Below, piece after piece: positions 43,753 to 53,116 of a DNA stretch of 64,000 bases. A model generated the notes under the pieces. That model was not told the DNA's origin and did not search any database. It saw only the letters and a program-made list of their open reading frames with translations. The translations under genes were made by a program, and so were the position numbers. The first letter of the stretch is position 1. Every line of letters begins with the position of its first letter. This DNA is from Bacteroidales bacterium (GTDB lineage: Bacteria; Bacteroidota; Bacteroidia; Bacteroidales; F082), in contig JAKSNA010000006.1 of assembly GCA_024400295.1 (NCBI GenBank), positions 1-64,000 of the forward strand, written 5' to 3'.

Positions 43753-44946
43753 ATGGAAAAGGAGAAACTTTGGAACTCGAATTATATCAAGGTGATGGCT
43801 ACGAACTTCACCTTGTTTTTTGCCTTTTATCTTCTCACGCCGCTGCTGCCGTTATACCTCAGCGAGACATACAACGCGTCGAAAGACATGATAGGTCTCG
43901 TGCTTTCGGGTTACACGATGGTCGCGATATTGATACGTCCGTTCAGCGGTTTCCTTGTTGACAGCTTCCCTCGGAAGAAGGTGCTTCTCGTCTGCCTTTT
44001 CGTCTGTTTCCTGTTTTTCGGCAGCTACCTCATCGCCGGCAGCCTCATGCTCTTCGCTGTCATCAGGACGTTGCACGGCGGTCCGTTTGGCGCGTGCACT
44101 GTCGCCAACTCCACCATGGCCATTGACGTCCTTCCGGCATCAAGGCGCAACGAAGGCATCGGATTCTACGGCATCAGCAACAACCTCGCGTCGGCCGTCG
44201 CGCCGACAGTGGCCATCTTCATATATCATTATGTCAACGACTTCGATGTGCTTTTCTGGCTCGCATTCATCGTGGCAGGCCTCGGCCTCATCAGCGCGGC
44301 GACACTCAAGGTGACGCCCAAGCCCGTCGAGACGAAGAAACGCAAACTCTCGCTCGACCGTTTCTTCCTGCTTCGCGGCTGGTTTCTCGCGCTCAACATG
44401 TGTTTCTTCGGCTTCTGCTGGGGAGTGTTGAGCAACTACCTCGCCATCTACGGCAAGGAACGTCTCGGCATCACCTCGGACACCGGCACCTTCTTCATGA
44501 TACTCTCGGCCGGATTGATATTGTCAAGACTGTGGGGAAACAAGACTTTACGCGAAGGCAAGCTGACGCACAACGCCATGGAAGGCATCATCTTGTCAAC
44601 GATAGGTTACATCACTTTCATCGCATGGCCTTCAATGACAGGCTATTACATCACCGCCGCCCTGATCGGGCTGGGCAACGGACACATCTGGCCGGCGTTC
44701 CAAAACATGATCATCGCGGTGGCGAAGCACAACGAACGCGGGACGGCGAACAGCACCATCCTGACATCGTGGGACCTCGGCATCGGACTCGGCGTGCTTC
44801 TCGGAGGCGTCATCGCGGAGTATTTCGGCTACACCACCATCTTCTGCATGATAGCGGCGGTACACGTAGTCGGATTCGTGTATTTCTTGGTACTTACAAG
44901 AAACAAATTCAAAAAGACAAGCAGCGGGATCATTCAACACGAGTAA
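43753..44946 (+). CDS. MFS transporter
   Basis: A major facilitator protein with 12 predicted membrane helices. Supporting motifs are the loop 2-3 signature GFLVDSFPRKKVLL (G...D...RK) and the symmetrical second-half helices (FFMILSAGLILSRLWGN). About 398-400 residues, a normal size. The substrate is not evident; an ATG three codons upstream (43744) is an alternative start. It lies just after the TonB receptor gene, suggesting the pair could move one compound across the two membranes; this is only a guess. Confidence 0.88.
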   Translation: MEKEKLWNSNYIKVMATNFTLFFAFYLLTPLLPLYLSETYNASKDMIGLVLSGYTMVAILIRPFSGFLVDSFPRKKVLLVCLFVCFLFFGSYLIAGSLMLFAVIRTLHGGPFGACTVANSTMAIDVLPASRRNEGIGFYGISNNLASAVAPTVAIFIYHYVNDFDVLFWLAFIVAGLGLISAATLKVTPKPVETKKRKLSLDRFFLLRGWFLALNMCFFGFCWGVLSNYLAIYGKERLGITSDTGTFFMILSAGLILSRLWGNKTLREGKLTHNAMEGIILSTIGYITFIAWPSMTGYYITAALIGLGNGHIWPAFQNMIIAVAKHNERGTANSTILTSWDLGIGLGVLLGGVIAEYFGYTTIFCMIAAVHVVGFVYFLVLTRNKFKKTSSGIIQHE

Positions 44947-45034
44947 CACGAATTTCATTCACCACGAATTTTACAAATCATTCGAATGGTCTTGAGGTGC
45001 GCCAGCAGTTTTGGTATGACTATCACGCTTGCTT

Positions 45035-45065
45035 CTCTTTTAACTCTACTCTTTTAACTTTTAAC
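45035..45065. repeat. Heptanucleotide repeats (TTTTAAC type)
   Basis: CTC-TTTTAAC-TCTACTC-TTTTAAC-TTTTAAC reads as 7-mers; its complement has the GTTAAAA/GAGTAGA form also seen at 48046-48083. It lies between the MFS gene and the GGGP synthase promoter. The rest of 44947-45094 has two CACGAATTT copies and nothing else that I recognise. Confidence 0.65.
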
Positions 45066-45094
45066 AAAAAAAAGCCTCCCTCAAAACTTTTTTG

Positions 45095-45102
45095 TATCTT
45101 TG
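45095..45102 (+). promoter_or_regulatory. -7 box of the GGGP synthase gene
   Basis: TATCTTTG, 23 bases before the ATG. Confidence 0.65.
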
Positions 45103-45125
45103 CAGCTTAAAATCATTTTTCAGAA

Positions 45126-45857
45126 ATGTCTATCTACGAAAGATTTAAAGACAAGAGCCGCAAGAAGATAGCGGTTCTTATCGACCCCGACAAGCCGACT
45201 GACGCGCAGGTGCTTTCGATTGTGGCGAAAGCCAACGCCGCCGATGTCGATTTCTTCTTCGTCGGAGGCAGCCTGCTCACCACCGACAGTCTGGAGCACT
45301 GCATCAAAGTCATCAAGGCGAACTCAAGCATTCCCGTCTTGATATTTCCCGGCAACTCATTGCAGATCAGCAAATACTGCGACGGTTTCCTGCTTCTCTC
45401 ACTCATCTCCGGAAGAAACTCTGAGATGCTCATCGGGCGGCATGTCATAGCGGCGCCCTACCTGAAGCTGTTCGGCAACGAAATCATCCCGACGGGTTAC
45501 ATGCTCATCGACAGCGGGCGTCCGACGTCGGTGTCATACATGAGCGACACGACGCCGATACCTCACGACAAGGACGACATCGCGATGTGCACCGCCATGG
45601 CCGGCGAGATGCTCGGGCTGAAACTCATCTACCTCGAAGGCGGCTCTGGCGCCGTCAACCCCGTGTCCGACAGCATGATCTCCAAGGTGAGGCAGATGAT
45701 AGACATACCGCTCATCGTGGGCGGAGGCATCAGCACGCCGGAGATGGCAGCCGCGAAAGCACGAGCCGGCGCCGACGTGATATGCGTCGGGACGAGGTTC
45801 GAGGAAGAACCGGAACTGCTACAACGGTTCGCCGACGCAGTCCACACCGCCGATTAA
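45126..45857 (+). CDS. Geranylgeranylglyceryl phosphate synthase family protein
   Basis: A TIM-barrel prenyltransferase of the GGGPS/PcrB family that joins a polyprenyl diphosphate to sn-glycerol 1-phosphate. Visible are IAVLIDPDKPTD (metal/diphosphate binding), DVDFFFVGGSLLT, VLIFPGNSLQISKYCDGFLLLSLISGRN, IYLEGGSGAVNPV (the phosphate-binding EGGSG loop) and LIVGGGISTPEMA. The 243-residue length fits the group II enzymes found in Bacteroidetes. The ether-lipid product in bacteria is not settled. It stands before the DPP IV gene with a 47-base gap. Confidence 0.92.
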   Translation: MSIYERFKDKSRKKIAVLIDPDKPTDAQVLSIVAKANAADVDFFFVGGSLLTTDSLEHCIKVIKANSSIPVLIFPGNSLQISKYCDGFLLLSLISGRNSEMLIGRHVIAAPYLKLFGNEIIPTGYMLIDSGRPTSVSYMSDTTPIPHDKDDIAMCTAMAGEMLGLKLIYLEGGSGAVNPVSDSMISKVRQMIDIPLIVGGGISTPEMAAAKARAGADVICVGTRFEEEPELLQRFADAVHTAD

Positions 45858-45904
45858 CCAATTAGCACATCATTAATCAGCTAAACAACTAAAACATCTG
45901 CATA

Positions 45905-48046
45905 ATGAAAAGACTTATCCTTACAGCACTCGCGATGATGTTCGTTTTCACATCGTTCGCACAGGAAAAGAAGATGCTCACGGCGGTTGACGCCTCGTAC
46001 AACAACCGCGACATCTACCCTAAAGGCAAGAGCTACAAATGGCTGGCCGACACCGACAAGTATGTCTTCTCGGAAGACGGCGTCCTCATGGTTCAAGCAC
46101 CGGGGGCGAAGTCGGCAAACCCGCTGCTCAACATCGACCAGGTCAACGTCATGGCAAAGAACGGCGGTTACGAGGAGTTCAAGCGCATCCCCAACATCAC
46201 ATGGACCAACGAAAGCGTCGGGTATTTCTACAAGGCCGAAGGCGAGAGCAGCATCAGCCTCAACTCGTTGAGCCTCACGGCGAAAGCCATGAAACGCATC
46301 ACCACCATCCCTATTGAGGCCGAGAACCACACCATCACGGAGAAGACCATGCGCGTGGCCTACACCATCGGCAACGACCTCTACGTCGCCGACGGCGACA
46401 GACAGCTGCGCCTCACCAACAACCCGGAACACGTCATCGCGGGGCAGTCGGTGCACCGCAACGAGTTCGCCATCGAAGGCGGCATCTTCTGGTCGCCCGA
46501 CGGCAACCGTCTCGCCTACTACTCGATGGACGAGAGCATGGTGACCGACTACCCGCTCGTTGACATCACCTCGCGCGTCGCCGAGGCTGCACCTATCAAA
46601 TACCCAATGGCAGGGATGACATCGCACGTCGTGAAACTCCACGTCTATGACATCGCGACAGGCACCGACGTCGTCATGAAGACAGGCGAGCCGGCCGACC
46701 ATTACCTCACCGCCATCACATGGAACAACGACAACCAGCACATCTATATCGGCGAGCTGAACCGCGGACAGAACTCCCTCGACTTCAACGAATACGACGC
46801 CTTGACGGGCGAGTTCAACAAGACCATCTTCCACGACGAGGACGAGCAATACGTCGAACCTGTCGGGCCGGCGCATTTCCTTCCCGGAAGCACCACGGAG
46901 TTCGTGTGGCTCGCACAACGCGACGGCTACTATCATCTCTGGCTTCATAATACCAAGAGCCTCAAGGCAAGACAACTCGAGAAAGGCGACTATGTCGTGA
47001 CATCATTCGACGGATTCGACAGCAACGGCAACGTCTATTACACCTCGACGGAGGTCAGCCCGCTGCAACGTCATTTTTATAAGGTGAACCTGAAAAACGG
47101 CAAGAAGACACAGGTCACCAAGGAACACGGCACACATGAAGTCGCGCCAAGTCCGAGCGGCAAATATTTCCTCGACTTCTACACAAGCACCGACGTGGCG
47201 AGGGCCGTTGACCTTCATTACGCCAAGGGCAACTTCACCGAGAAGCTGTACAGAGCCGACGACCCGCTCACGGAATACAACGTCGGCGCCATCGAGCTCG
47301 GCGAGCTGAAGGCCGAAGACGGACAGACACTCTACACACGTCTCATCAAGCCTTATAACTTCGACCCGGACAAGAAATACCCTGTCATCGTGTATGTCTA
47401 TGGCGGCCCTCACGCGCAGATGATCACCGACTCGTGGACGGCCGGCGCGGGCATCGACCTGCTATATTACGCGCAGGAAGGCTTCATCGTCTTCACCCTG
47501 GACAACAGAGGCTCCGCCGACCGCGGCGAGGCGTTTGAACAGGTCATCCACCGCCAGTGCGGACAGTGCGAGATGCGCGACCAGATGGTGGGCGCCGAAT
47601 ACCTGAAGTCGCTCCCCTACGTCGATGCGGAACGTATCGGCAGCGACGGCTGGAGCTACGGCGGCTTCATGTCAACGTCACTGAAAATCAACTATCCTGA
47701 GACGTTCAAGGTCAGCGTGGCGGGCGGCCCGGTGCTCGACTGGAAATACTACGAGATCATGTACGGCGAGCGTTACATGGACACGCCGCAGGAGAACCCC
47801 GAGGGCTACGAGCTGACGAGCCTCGAGAACAAGACCGACAGGCTCGAAGGCAAGCTCCTCATGATACACTGCACCACCGACCCCGTAGTGATGTGGCAGC
47901 ACAGCCTCGTCTTCGTCGAGAACTGCATACATAACGGCAAACAGCTCGACTACTTCGTCTATCCCGGCCACGAACATAACGTCCACGGCATGGACAGGGC
48001 GCACATGATCACGAAGATCCTGGAATATTTCAAAGATAACCTTTGA
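45905..48046 (+). CDS. Dipeptidyl peptidase IV (S9B)
   Basis: A secreted serine exopeptidase that removes Xaa-Pro (or Xaa-Ala) dipeptides from peptides. A signal peptide (residues 1-19, VFTSFAQ) is followed by an eight-blade beta-propeller to about residue 460 and an alpha/beta-hydrolase domain. The catalytic residues are Ser584 in GWSYGG, Asp659 in CTTDPVV and a His in GHEHNVHG (residue 689 or 691); VYGGPHAQ forms the oxyanion region. The 713-residue length is usual for Bacteroidetes DPP IV. It works in the periplasm or at the surface together with other peptidases such as the C69 enzyme. A 141-bp duplication with terminators follows. Confidence 0.93.
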   Translation: MKRLILTALAMMFVFTSFAQEKKMLTAVDASYNNRDIYPKGKSYKWLADTDKYVFSEDGVLMVQAPGAKSANPLLNIDQVNVMAKNGGYEEFKRIPNITWTNESVGYFYKAEGESSISLNSLSLTAKAMKRITTIPIEAENHTITEKTMRVAYTIGNDLYVADGDRQLRLTNNPEHVIAGQSVHRNEFAIEGGIFWSPDGNRLAYYSMDESMVTDYPLVDITSRVAEAAPIKYPMAGMTSHVVKLHVYDIATGTDVVMKTGEPADHYLTAITWNNDNQHIYIGELNRGQNSLDFNEYDALTGEFNKTIFHDEDEQYVEPVGPAHFLPGSTTEFVWLAQRDGYYHLWLHNTKSLKARQLEKGDYVVTSFDGFDSNGNVYYTSTEVSPLQRHFYKVNLKNGKKTQVTKEHGTHEVAPSPSGKYFLDFYTSTDVARAVDLHYAKGNFTEKLYRADDPLTEYNVGAIELGELKAEDGQTLYTRLIKPYNFDPDKKYPVIVYVYGGPHAQMITDSWTAGAGIDLLYYAQEGFIVFTLDNRGSADRGEAFEQVIHRQCGQCEMRDQMVGAEYLKSLPYVDAERIGSDGWSYGGFMSTSLKINYPETFKVSVAGGPVLDWKYYEIMYGERYMDTPQENPEGYELTSLENKTDRLEGKLLMIHCTTDPVVMWQHSLVFVENCIHNGKQLDYFVYPGHEHNVHGMDRAHMITKILEYFKDNL

Positions 48047-48183
48047 TAGTTAAAAGATTAGAGAGTAGAGTTAAAAGAGAGGAAGCGGACTGGAGATTTC
48101 AGTCCGCTCTCTTTTTTTGAGTGATTGTAATTCATACGGTTAAAACACCTTAACCCTGATATACTTCTTCGGGTTCTCTTCAA
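48043..48183. repeat. 141-bp tandem duplication, copy 1
   Basis: This unit is repeated at once with about three mismatches. It includes the end of the DPP IV gene (TTGA), heptad-like sequence, a terminator hairpin, and on the minus strand a duplicated tail of mlaD encoding SIEENPKKYIRVKVF and stop. Confidence 0.9.
48077..48118 (+). terminator. DPP IV terminator, first copy
   Basis: AGCGGACTG and CAGTCCGCT pair around GAGATTT with GAG/CTC extending the stem, then T7. Confidence 0.85.
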
Positions 48184-48324
48184 TTGATAGTTAAAAGATT
48201 AGAGAGTAGAGTTAAAGGAGAGGAAGCGGACTGGAGATTTCAGTCCGCTCTCTTTTTTTGAGTGATTGTAATTCATACGGTTAAAACACCTTAACCCTGA
48301 TATACTTCTTCGGGTTCTCCTCGA
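48184..48324. repeat. 141-bp tandem duplication, copy 2
   Basis: Second copy; its right end is the true 3' end of mlaD (stop at 48281-48283). The duplication did not disturb either flanking gene, but left an orphan mlaD tail in copy 1. Confidence 0.9.
48218..48259 (+). terminator. DPP IV terminator, second copy
   Basis: The same hairpin and T7 as 48077-48118, shifted by 141 bases. Confidence 0.8.
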
Positions 48325-49186
48325 TTTTCTTGATCAGGACACTGAGATTTTCGACTGTCTTGTTGACGTTGATGTAGAGTGAGTCGTCGCTCAGCAGCAG
48401 TCCCGCCGAGCCTTCGCCGTTTCTCAGGTTCGTAGTGATGACATTGAGGTTATCGACCGTCGTCTTCAGCGACTCAACGATCTGATAATATTTGATTTGC
48501 GCCAGCGAGTCGCTCACCGCAGAGAAGTTCCCGGCGATGTTGTCGAGGTTATCGACGATGGCCGGGATTTTGTCTTTCTCCGCATCGATGACGTTCTGTA
48601 TGTCGGTGGTGATGTCTTTCAGGTTATTGATGGAAGCCGAGAGGTCGCTGACGCCTGTCTTCACCTCGGCCTGCATCTTGTCGTCGAACACCGAATTGAT
48701 GCTAACCACAAGAGTATCAATGGACATCACTAATGTCTCGATTTTATCCTTGAGTGGCATGAGTTTCGTGGCGAGCATATCGGTGAGGCCTTCCTCGCTG
48801 CCGGAGGCGAGGGTGTCGCCGAGCTGGGCGTCGAGCTTCGAGTCGCCGAGCACGAGTTTTATGGAGTTGGAGCCAAGAAGGTCGTGGGTGATGTACGCCA
48901 CCGTGTTTTTCGGGATGCGTGCGTCCTTGCTCGCGGTGAACTTCACGATGATGGTGCCATCGTTCTTAGGGTTGAAAAACAACTCTTCCACCTGCCCTAC
49001 AAGCATCCCGTTGATCAGCACCTTATTTGCCGGAGCAAGTTCGTTAACATCGTGATAGACAGCATAATAATACGGATATTCCTTCAGCATTGACTTGCCT
49101 TTCAGGAAATTATACCCCCACACAAACAGCACGATGGCCATCACAAACGACAGCCCGACGATGACAGATTTTCTTTTGTTATCCAT
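48281..49186 (-). CDS. mlaD: MlaD/MCE-family lipid transport protein
   Basis: A periplasmic, membrane-anchored MCE protein, the substrate-binding part of an Mla-type phospholipid transport system between outer and inner membrane. One N-terminal helix (VIVGLSFVMAIVLFVWGYNF) is followed by the MCE domain at about 38-115 (YAVYHDVNELAPANKVLINGMLVGQVEEL), then a long coiled-coil region with LNVITTNLRNGEGSAGLLLSDD, typical of this family. The 301-residue length fits. It is 3 bases downstream of the amidase gene, so they form an operon; the mlaE/mlaF partners are not in this window. Confidence 0.9.
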   Translation of the reverse strand: MDNKRKSVIVGLSFVMAIVLFVWGYNFLKGKSMLKEYPYYYAVYHDVNELAPANKVLINGMLVGQVEELFFNPKNDGTIIVKFTASKDARIPKNTVAYITHDLLGSNSIKLVLGDSKLDAQLGDTLASGSEEGLTDMLATKLMPLKDKIETLVMSIDTLVVSINSVFDDKMQAEVKTGVSDLSASINNLKDITTDIQNVIDAEKDKIPAIVDNLDNIAGNFSAVSDSLAQIKYYQIVESLKTTVDNLNVITTNLRNGEGSAGLLLSDDSLYINVNKTVENLSVLIKKIEENPKKYIRVKVF

Positions 49187-49189
49187 AGA

Positions 49190-50260
49190 TCATTTTCTTT
49201 TTCCGTTTTCAAATTTCACGACGAAGGCGCCTTCATAGCCTTTCGCCACGACTTCTTTTCTGTAGTTTTCCGCTTCCTCCTGTTTCAGGAAACAGCCGGC
49301 AGTATATTTGAACACGCCGTTATGTTCGTAATAATCAACGTTTTTCAGGGTTTTATAAGTTGAAGAAGGGTTTTCGACCTTTCTGTTTCGTGTTGTAAAC
49401 TGCACTTTATACACCACACCAACGTCGGGGTTTATTTTTTGTTCACCGGCGGGTTCGGCGGTCGCCTCCGGTGCGGTGACAGCTTCTTTTTCGTAATCTG
49501 TTTTATATTTCTTGAATGCGTTGAAGATAGATGAGGCGAGTTTTTTCTGTCCGTCGTCGCTCATCATGAAAGTCTCTTCCGTCGGGTTAGAGATGAAGCC
49601 GAGTTCGACGAGGACCGACGGCATCGCAGTTTTGTAAAGCACCATGAAGCCGGCCTGCTGCACGCCTCTGTCGCCTCTTTTGGCATTTTTAACCAACTCA
49701 TTCTGAACGAGTTCGGCGAAGCGCAGTGACTCTTCTTTATATTCACTTTGGATATAGCTCATCGCGATATACGTCTCGGTGCTGTTCGGGTCGAAGCCGC
49801 CGTAATGTTCATCGGCGTTCTCCTCGTAGAGGATTGAAGCATTCTCTTTTTTCGCGACGTTGAGGTTCGCCGCGTCACGGTGCTGTCCCATCACGAAAGT
49901 CTCCGCCCCGTGGGTCTTCGGCGCATTGGCGATTGAGTTGCAATGAATTGAGATGAAGAGGTCAGCGTTGTTGCGGTTGGCGACGTTGGCGCGGGCGTAC
50001 AGGTCAACGGAGGAGTCCTTCATGCGGGTGTAATAAACCTTGACATCAGGATAGGCTTTCTTGATGTATTCGCCGGTTTTCAGCGCCACTTTCAACGTGA
50101 TATCTTTCTCTTTCGACTTCAAGCCCACGGCCCCACAGTCCTTTCCGCCATGACCGGCATCAATAACCACAGTCTTGATTTTCCCTGTTTGTGCCTGAAT
50201 ATCAGGTATTACACGAAAAATACCACACAATATTATAAAAAATAATAATTTATAGCGCAT
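49190..50260 (-). CDS. N-acetylmuramoyl-L-alanine amidase with SPOR-like end
   Basis: A zinc amidase (Amidase_3, AmiC type) that cuts the amide between muramic acid and the peptide during cell separation. After a signal peptide (LLFFIILCGIFRVI...QAQ), the zinc site appears as VVIDAGHGGKDCGAVG, later DLFISIHCNSI and the catalytic Glu in SVLVELGFISNPTE. The last 80 residues (VYKVQFTTRN..., YKYTAGCFLKQEEAENYRKEV) look like a SPOR domain binding denuded peptidoglycan. The ATG at 50260 is chosen, since it directly gives the signal peptide; an upstream start at 50404 would overlap the lptD promoter and add 48 unrelated residues. Confidence 0.9.
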   Translation of the reverse strand: MRYKLLFFIILCGIFRVIPDIQAQTGKIKTVVIDAGHGGKDCGAVGLKSKEKDITLKVALKTGEYIKKAYPDVKVYYTRMKDSSVDLYARANVANRNNADLFISIHCNSIANAPKTHGAETFVMGQHRDAANLNVAKKENASILYEENADEHYGGFDPNSTETYIAMSYIQSEYKEESLRFAELVQNELVKNAKRGDRGVQQAGFMVLYKTAMPSVLVELGFISNPTEETFMMSDDGQKKLASSIFNAFKKYKTDYEKEAVTAPEATAEPAGEQKINPDVGVVYKVQFTTRNRKVENPSSTYKTLKNVDYYEHNGVFKYTAGCFLKQEEAENYRKEVVAKGYEGAFVVKFENGKRK

Positions 50261-50267
50261 AAAAACG

Positions 50268-50275
50268 TATCTTTG
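50268..50275 (+). promoter_or_regulatory. -7 box of lptD
   Basis: TATCTTTG between the divergent amidase and lptD genes; it covers the first TTG in the lptD frame, so that TTG cannot be the start. Confidence 0.65.
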
Positions 50276-50311
50276 CAAGCTGAAATATTTCACAAAATTA
50301 GACAAAAAAAC

Positions 50312-52963
50312 TTGTATAGAGCATATACACATAACATTTTTATTGTTTTTTTCTTCTGCCTTTTGTTCGCCACGATGGAAGGCAGGAGTCAGGATTCTAT
50401 ACAAAGTGTTGTAAATCAGAGTGATACAACATCATTCTTTACGGTAGTGGCTGACAACGACACCATTGCCGTTGCCGACACCACGACAGTTGAAGAGAAA
50501 AAATCGTCGATAGAGTTTCAGATTGACAGGTCGTGCAACGACTCCACGATACAGGATTTCAAGGGGAACAAGATTTATTATTACGGCGGTGCGAAAGTGG
50601 TGTATGACGACATCACCATTGAGGCCGACTGCATCGTCTTTGACTTCGAGAAGCACACGGTATTTGCGAAAGGCATGCCCGACTCAACGGGAAGGCTGCA
50701 GGGAAGACCGGTCTTCACCCAGGACAAAAGCAAATATTTCTCCGATGAGATGACATTCAATTTCGACACGAAGAAAGGCATCATCAGGAAAGTCTTCACC
50801 GAGGAGTCGCAGGGATACATCCATGGCGACAAGATCAAGAAGATGGACGACGGCACCATCAACATCCACACAGGCTCTTTCACGACATGCAGCAACCGCG
50901 AGCACCCGCATTTCGAGTTCCAGTTCAAGAAGGCGAGGGTGATACCCGACGACAAGATCGTGGCGAAGTGGGCGTATGTCAAGATTGAAGAGACGCCGAT
51001 GCCCCTTGCAGTGCCTTTCGCATTGATACCCAACTCAAAAGGACAGAAGTCGGGAGTCATAATACCCTCGTTCGGCGAGTCGGCAAACCGCGGTTTCTAC
51101 TTTGAGAACCTCGGTTACTACTGGGCTATCAATGATTACATGGACCTTGAGGTGTTAGGCGACATCTACACCCGCGGAAGCTGGGCGGTTAAGCCTACGT
51201 TCAGGTACAACAGACGCTATAAATTCAACGGGTCGCTGTCGGGAAGCTATGCCATCAACAAAATCGGCACCGAAGGCTCCGCCGACTACTCTAAAAGCAC
51301 CGACTTCAAGATCAGATGGCTGCACAAGCAAGACCCCAAGGCGAGACCCAAGTCATCGTTCTCCGCCGACGTATATATCGTGAGTTCCAACTACAACAAG
51401 TACAACGCCATCTCGACAAACGAGCAGTTGAGCAACACATTCCAGTCGAGTGTCGCATATCAGACGTCGTTCGGCAACGACATGTTTCACTTCACCGCCA
51501 ACGCGAGTCACAGCCAGAACACGCTGACGCACATCATGACGATGACGCTGCCGGAGATCGCATTGACGGTGAACCGCATCAACCCGTTCAAGAGACTCGG
51601 CAAGGCAGGCAAGAAACACTGGTATCAGGACATTAACATCAGCTATTCCATGAACGCCAAAAACACCATCAGCCTGCCCGACTCCATCATGTTCAAGAAC
51701 GACTGGTACCGTAAGATGCAGAACGGAATACAGCACCGTGCACCCATCAACATCCCGATAAAACTGTTCAAATACCTGTCGTGGACGACATCCGTCAACC
51801 TCACCGACAGGATGTATTTCCAGCGCATCAACAGAGACTGGGTGACCGACACCACGCTCTCCGCCGGAGGCAGGACGGTGACCGACACCATCTACGGCTT
51901 CAGCAACTCGTTCTCTTTCGACGTGTCGAGCAGCTTCAGCACCAAGATCTACGGCATGCTGAAGTTCCGCCGCGGACCCATCAGGGCCGTCAGACATGTC
52001 CTCACCCCGTCGGTCGGCTTCAGCTACACCCCCGACTTCAGCACCGACTTCTGGAACAACTACGGACGTTACATCGACGGAAGTTATATCGAGAAAGTCT
52101 ATAGCTATTACGAAGGAAGCATATATGGCTCGCCGCCATCGGCAAAATCAGGGCGCATCAACTTCAGCTTGGGCAACAACCTGGAAATCAAGGTGCCGTC
52201 AAGAAAAGACACCGTCACGGGAATGAAGAAGATAGCACTCCTCGAGAGCTTCTCCATCTCAGGCAGTTACGACCTGGCCAAAGACTCGCTGAACTTCTCC
52301 ATGCTGTCGATGAGCGGCCGGACGACACTGTTCAAGACCGTCTCACTGCAGTTCTCGGGAAGCTGGGACCCCTACGCACTCAACGCCGAAGGCACACGTA
52401 ACATCAACAAATTCGAATGGGACGTCAACCACCGTCTATTCAGGAAGAAAAGCACCAACTGGAACCTGAGCGCAAGCTACTCGCTGAACAGTGACACCTT
52501 TAAGAAAAAAGACGGCAAGAAAAATAACGACAAGCCCAAAGAGTCACCCAATGCGTCGGAACAGGAAATGGTTGACATCGTCAACAACCCTGACGGCTAC
52601 GTCGATTGGTCAACGCAATGGTCGCTGTCGCTCAGCTATAACCTCAGCATCACCAACACGCCGACGTACATCAACTATGTTACGAAAGACTTCCGCAGGA
52701 CGGTCCAGACACTTAGCATCAGAGGTGACATCAACCTCTCGCCGAAATGGAAGTTCTCGGCACAGACAGGCTACGACTTTGAACAGAAGAAACTGTCATA
52801 CACCTCGCTCACAATCTACCGTGACCTGCACTGCTGGGAAATGCGCTTCAACGTCATCCCCTACGGGACGTACAAATCGTGGAACTTCCAAATCAACATA
52901 AAGGCATCTGCCTTGCAGGATCTGAAATTGACGAAGAAGAAGGATTACAGGGATAATTATTAG
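50312..52963 (+). CDS. lptD: LPS-assembly protein LptD (Bacteroidetes type)
   Basis: LptD is the outer-membrane barrel that inserts lipopolysaccharide into the outer leaflet. A hydrophobic signal segment (NIFIVFFFCLLFATM) is followed by an OstA/LptA-like domain at about 70-210 (KIYYYGGAKVVYDDITIEADC, FSDEMTFNFDTKKGIIRKVF) and a long barrel with strands such as SLSGSYAINKIGTEGSADYS to the end. The length, about 883 residues, fits the phylum. No ATG precedes the signal peptide; the TTG at 50312 fits best, after the promoter box and before a KN-poor n-region YRAYTHN. The start is the least certain part. Heptad repeats and ridA follow. LptC, its bridge partner, is encoded at 22408. Confidence 0.88.
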   Translation: MYRAYTHNIFIVFFFCLLFATMEGRSQDSIQSVVNQSDTTSFFTVVADNDTIAVADTTTVEEKKSSIEFQIDRSCNDSTIQDFKGNKIYYYGGAKVVYDDITIEADCIVFDFEKHTVFAKGMPDSTGRLQGRPVFTQDKSKYFSDEMTFNFDTKKGIIRKVFTEESQGYIHGDKIKKMDDGTINIHTGSFTTCSNREHPHFEFQFKKARVIPDDKIVAKWAYVKIEETPMPLAVPFALIPNSKGQKSGVIIPSFGESANRGFYFENLGYYWAINDYMDLEVLGDIYTRGSWAVKPTFRYNRRYKFNGSLSGSYAINKIGTEGSADYSKSTDFKIRWLHKQDPKARPKSSFSADVYIVSSNYNKYNAISTNEQLSNTFQSSVAYQTSFGNDMFHFTANASHSQNTLTHIMTMTLPEIALTVNRINPFKRLGKAGKKHWYQDINISYSMNAKNTISLPDSIMFKNDWYRKMQNGIQHRAPINIPIKLFKYLSWTTSVNLTDRMYFQRINRDWVTDTTLSAGGRTVTDTIYGFSNSFSFDVSSSFSTKIYGMLKFRRGPIRAVRHVLTPSVGFSYTPDFSTDFWNNYGRYIDGSYIEKVYSYYEGSIYGSPPSAKSGRINFSLGNNLEIKVPSRKDTVTGMKKIALLESFSISGSYDLAKDSLNFSMLSMSGRTTLFKTVSLQFSGSWDPYALNAEGTRNINKFEWDVNHRLFRKKSTNWNLSASYSLNSDTFKKKDGKKNNDKPKESPNASEQEMVDIVNNPDGYVDWSTQWSLSLSYNLSITNTPTYINYVTKDFRRTVQTLSIRGDINLSPKWKFSAQTGYDFEQKKLSYTSLTIYRDLHCWEMRFNVIPYGTYKSWNFQINIKASALQDLKLTKKKDYRDNY

Positions 52964-52965
52964 GT

Positions 52966-53035
52966 GATTAGAGGTTAGAGGTTAGGGATTAGAGGTTAGA
53001 GGTTAGGGATTAGAGGTTAGAGGTTAGGGATTAGG
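52966..53035. repeat. Heptanucleotide array (GRTTAGR)
   Basis: Ten successive 7-mers in the order GATTAGA, GGTTAGA, GGTTAGG (three times, then GATTAGG), starting three bases after the lptD stop. This makes a 21-bp unit. The remaining 53036-53116 contains a hairpin at 53062-53078 (GAACCG/CGGTTC) without a T-run and no promoter that I can identify. Confidence 0.9.
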
Positions 53036-53116
53036 AAAAGAAACTATAAAATATTAACGGCGAACCGTGCAGCGGTTCCATATCCGTAGAAATGTCAAAC
53101 GTTAAAACATAAAAAA

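Noticed and set aside
45881..46975. A 364-codon minus-strand open frame opposite the DPP IV gene
   Set aside because: Antisense shadow of a high-G+C gene with strong codon bias; the + strand protein is clearly real, the shadow has no recognisable domain.
48043..48324. Insertion sequence as cause of the 141-bp repeat
   Set aside because: No transposase or terminal inverted repeats; the unit is made of the flanking gene ends, so it is a simple tandem duplication.
53062..53078. Hairpin GAACCG/CGGTTC as terminator of lptD
   Set aside because: No T-run follows and the stem is only six pairs; it might be part of a dispersed repeat but I see only one copy.
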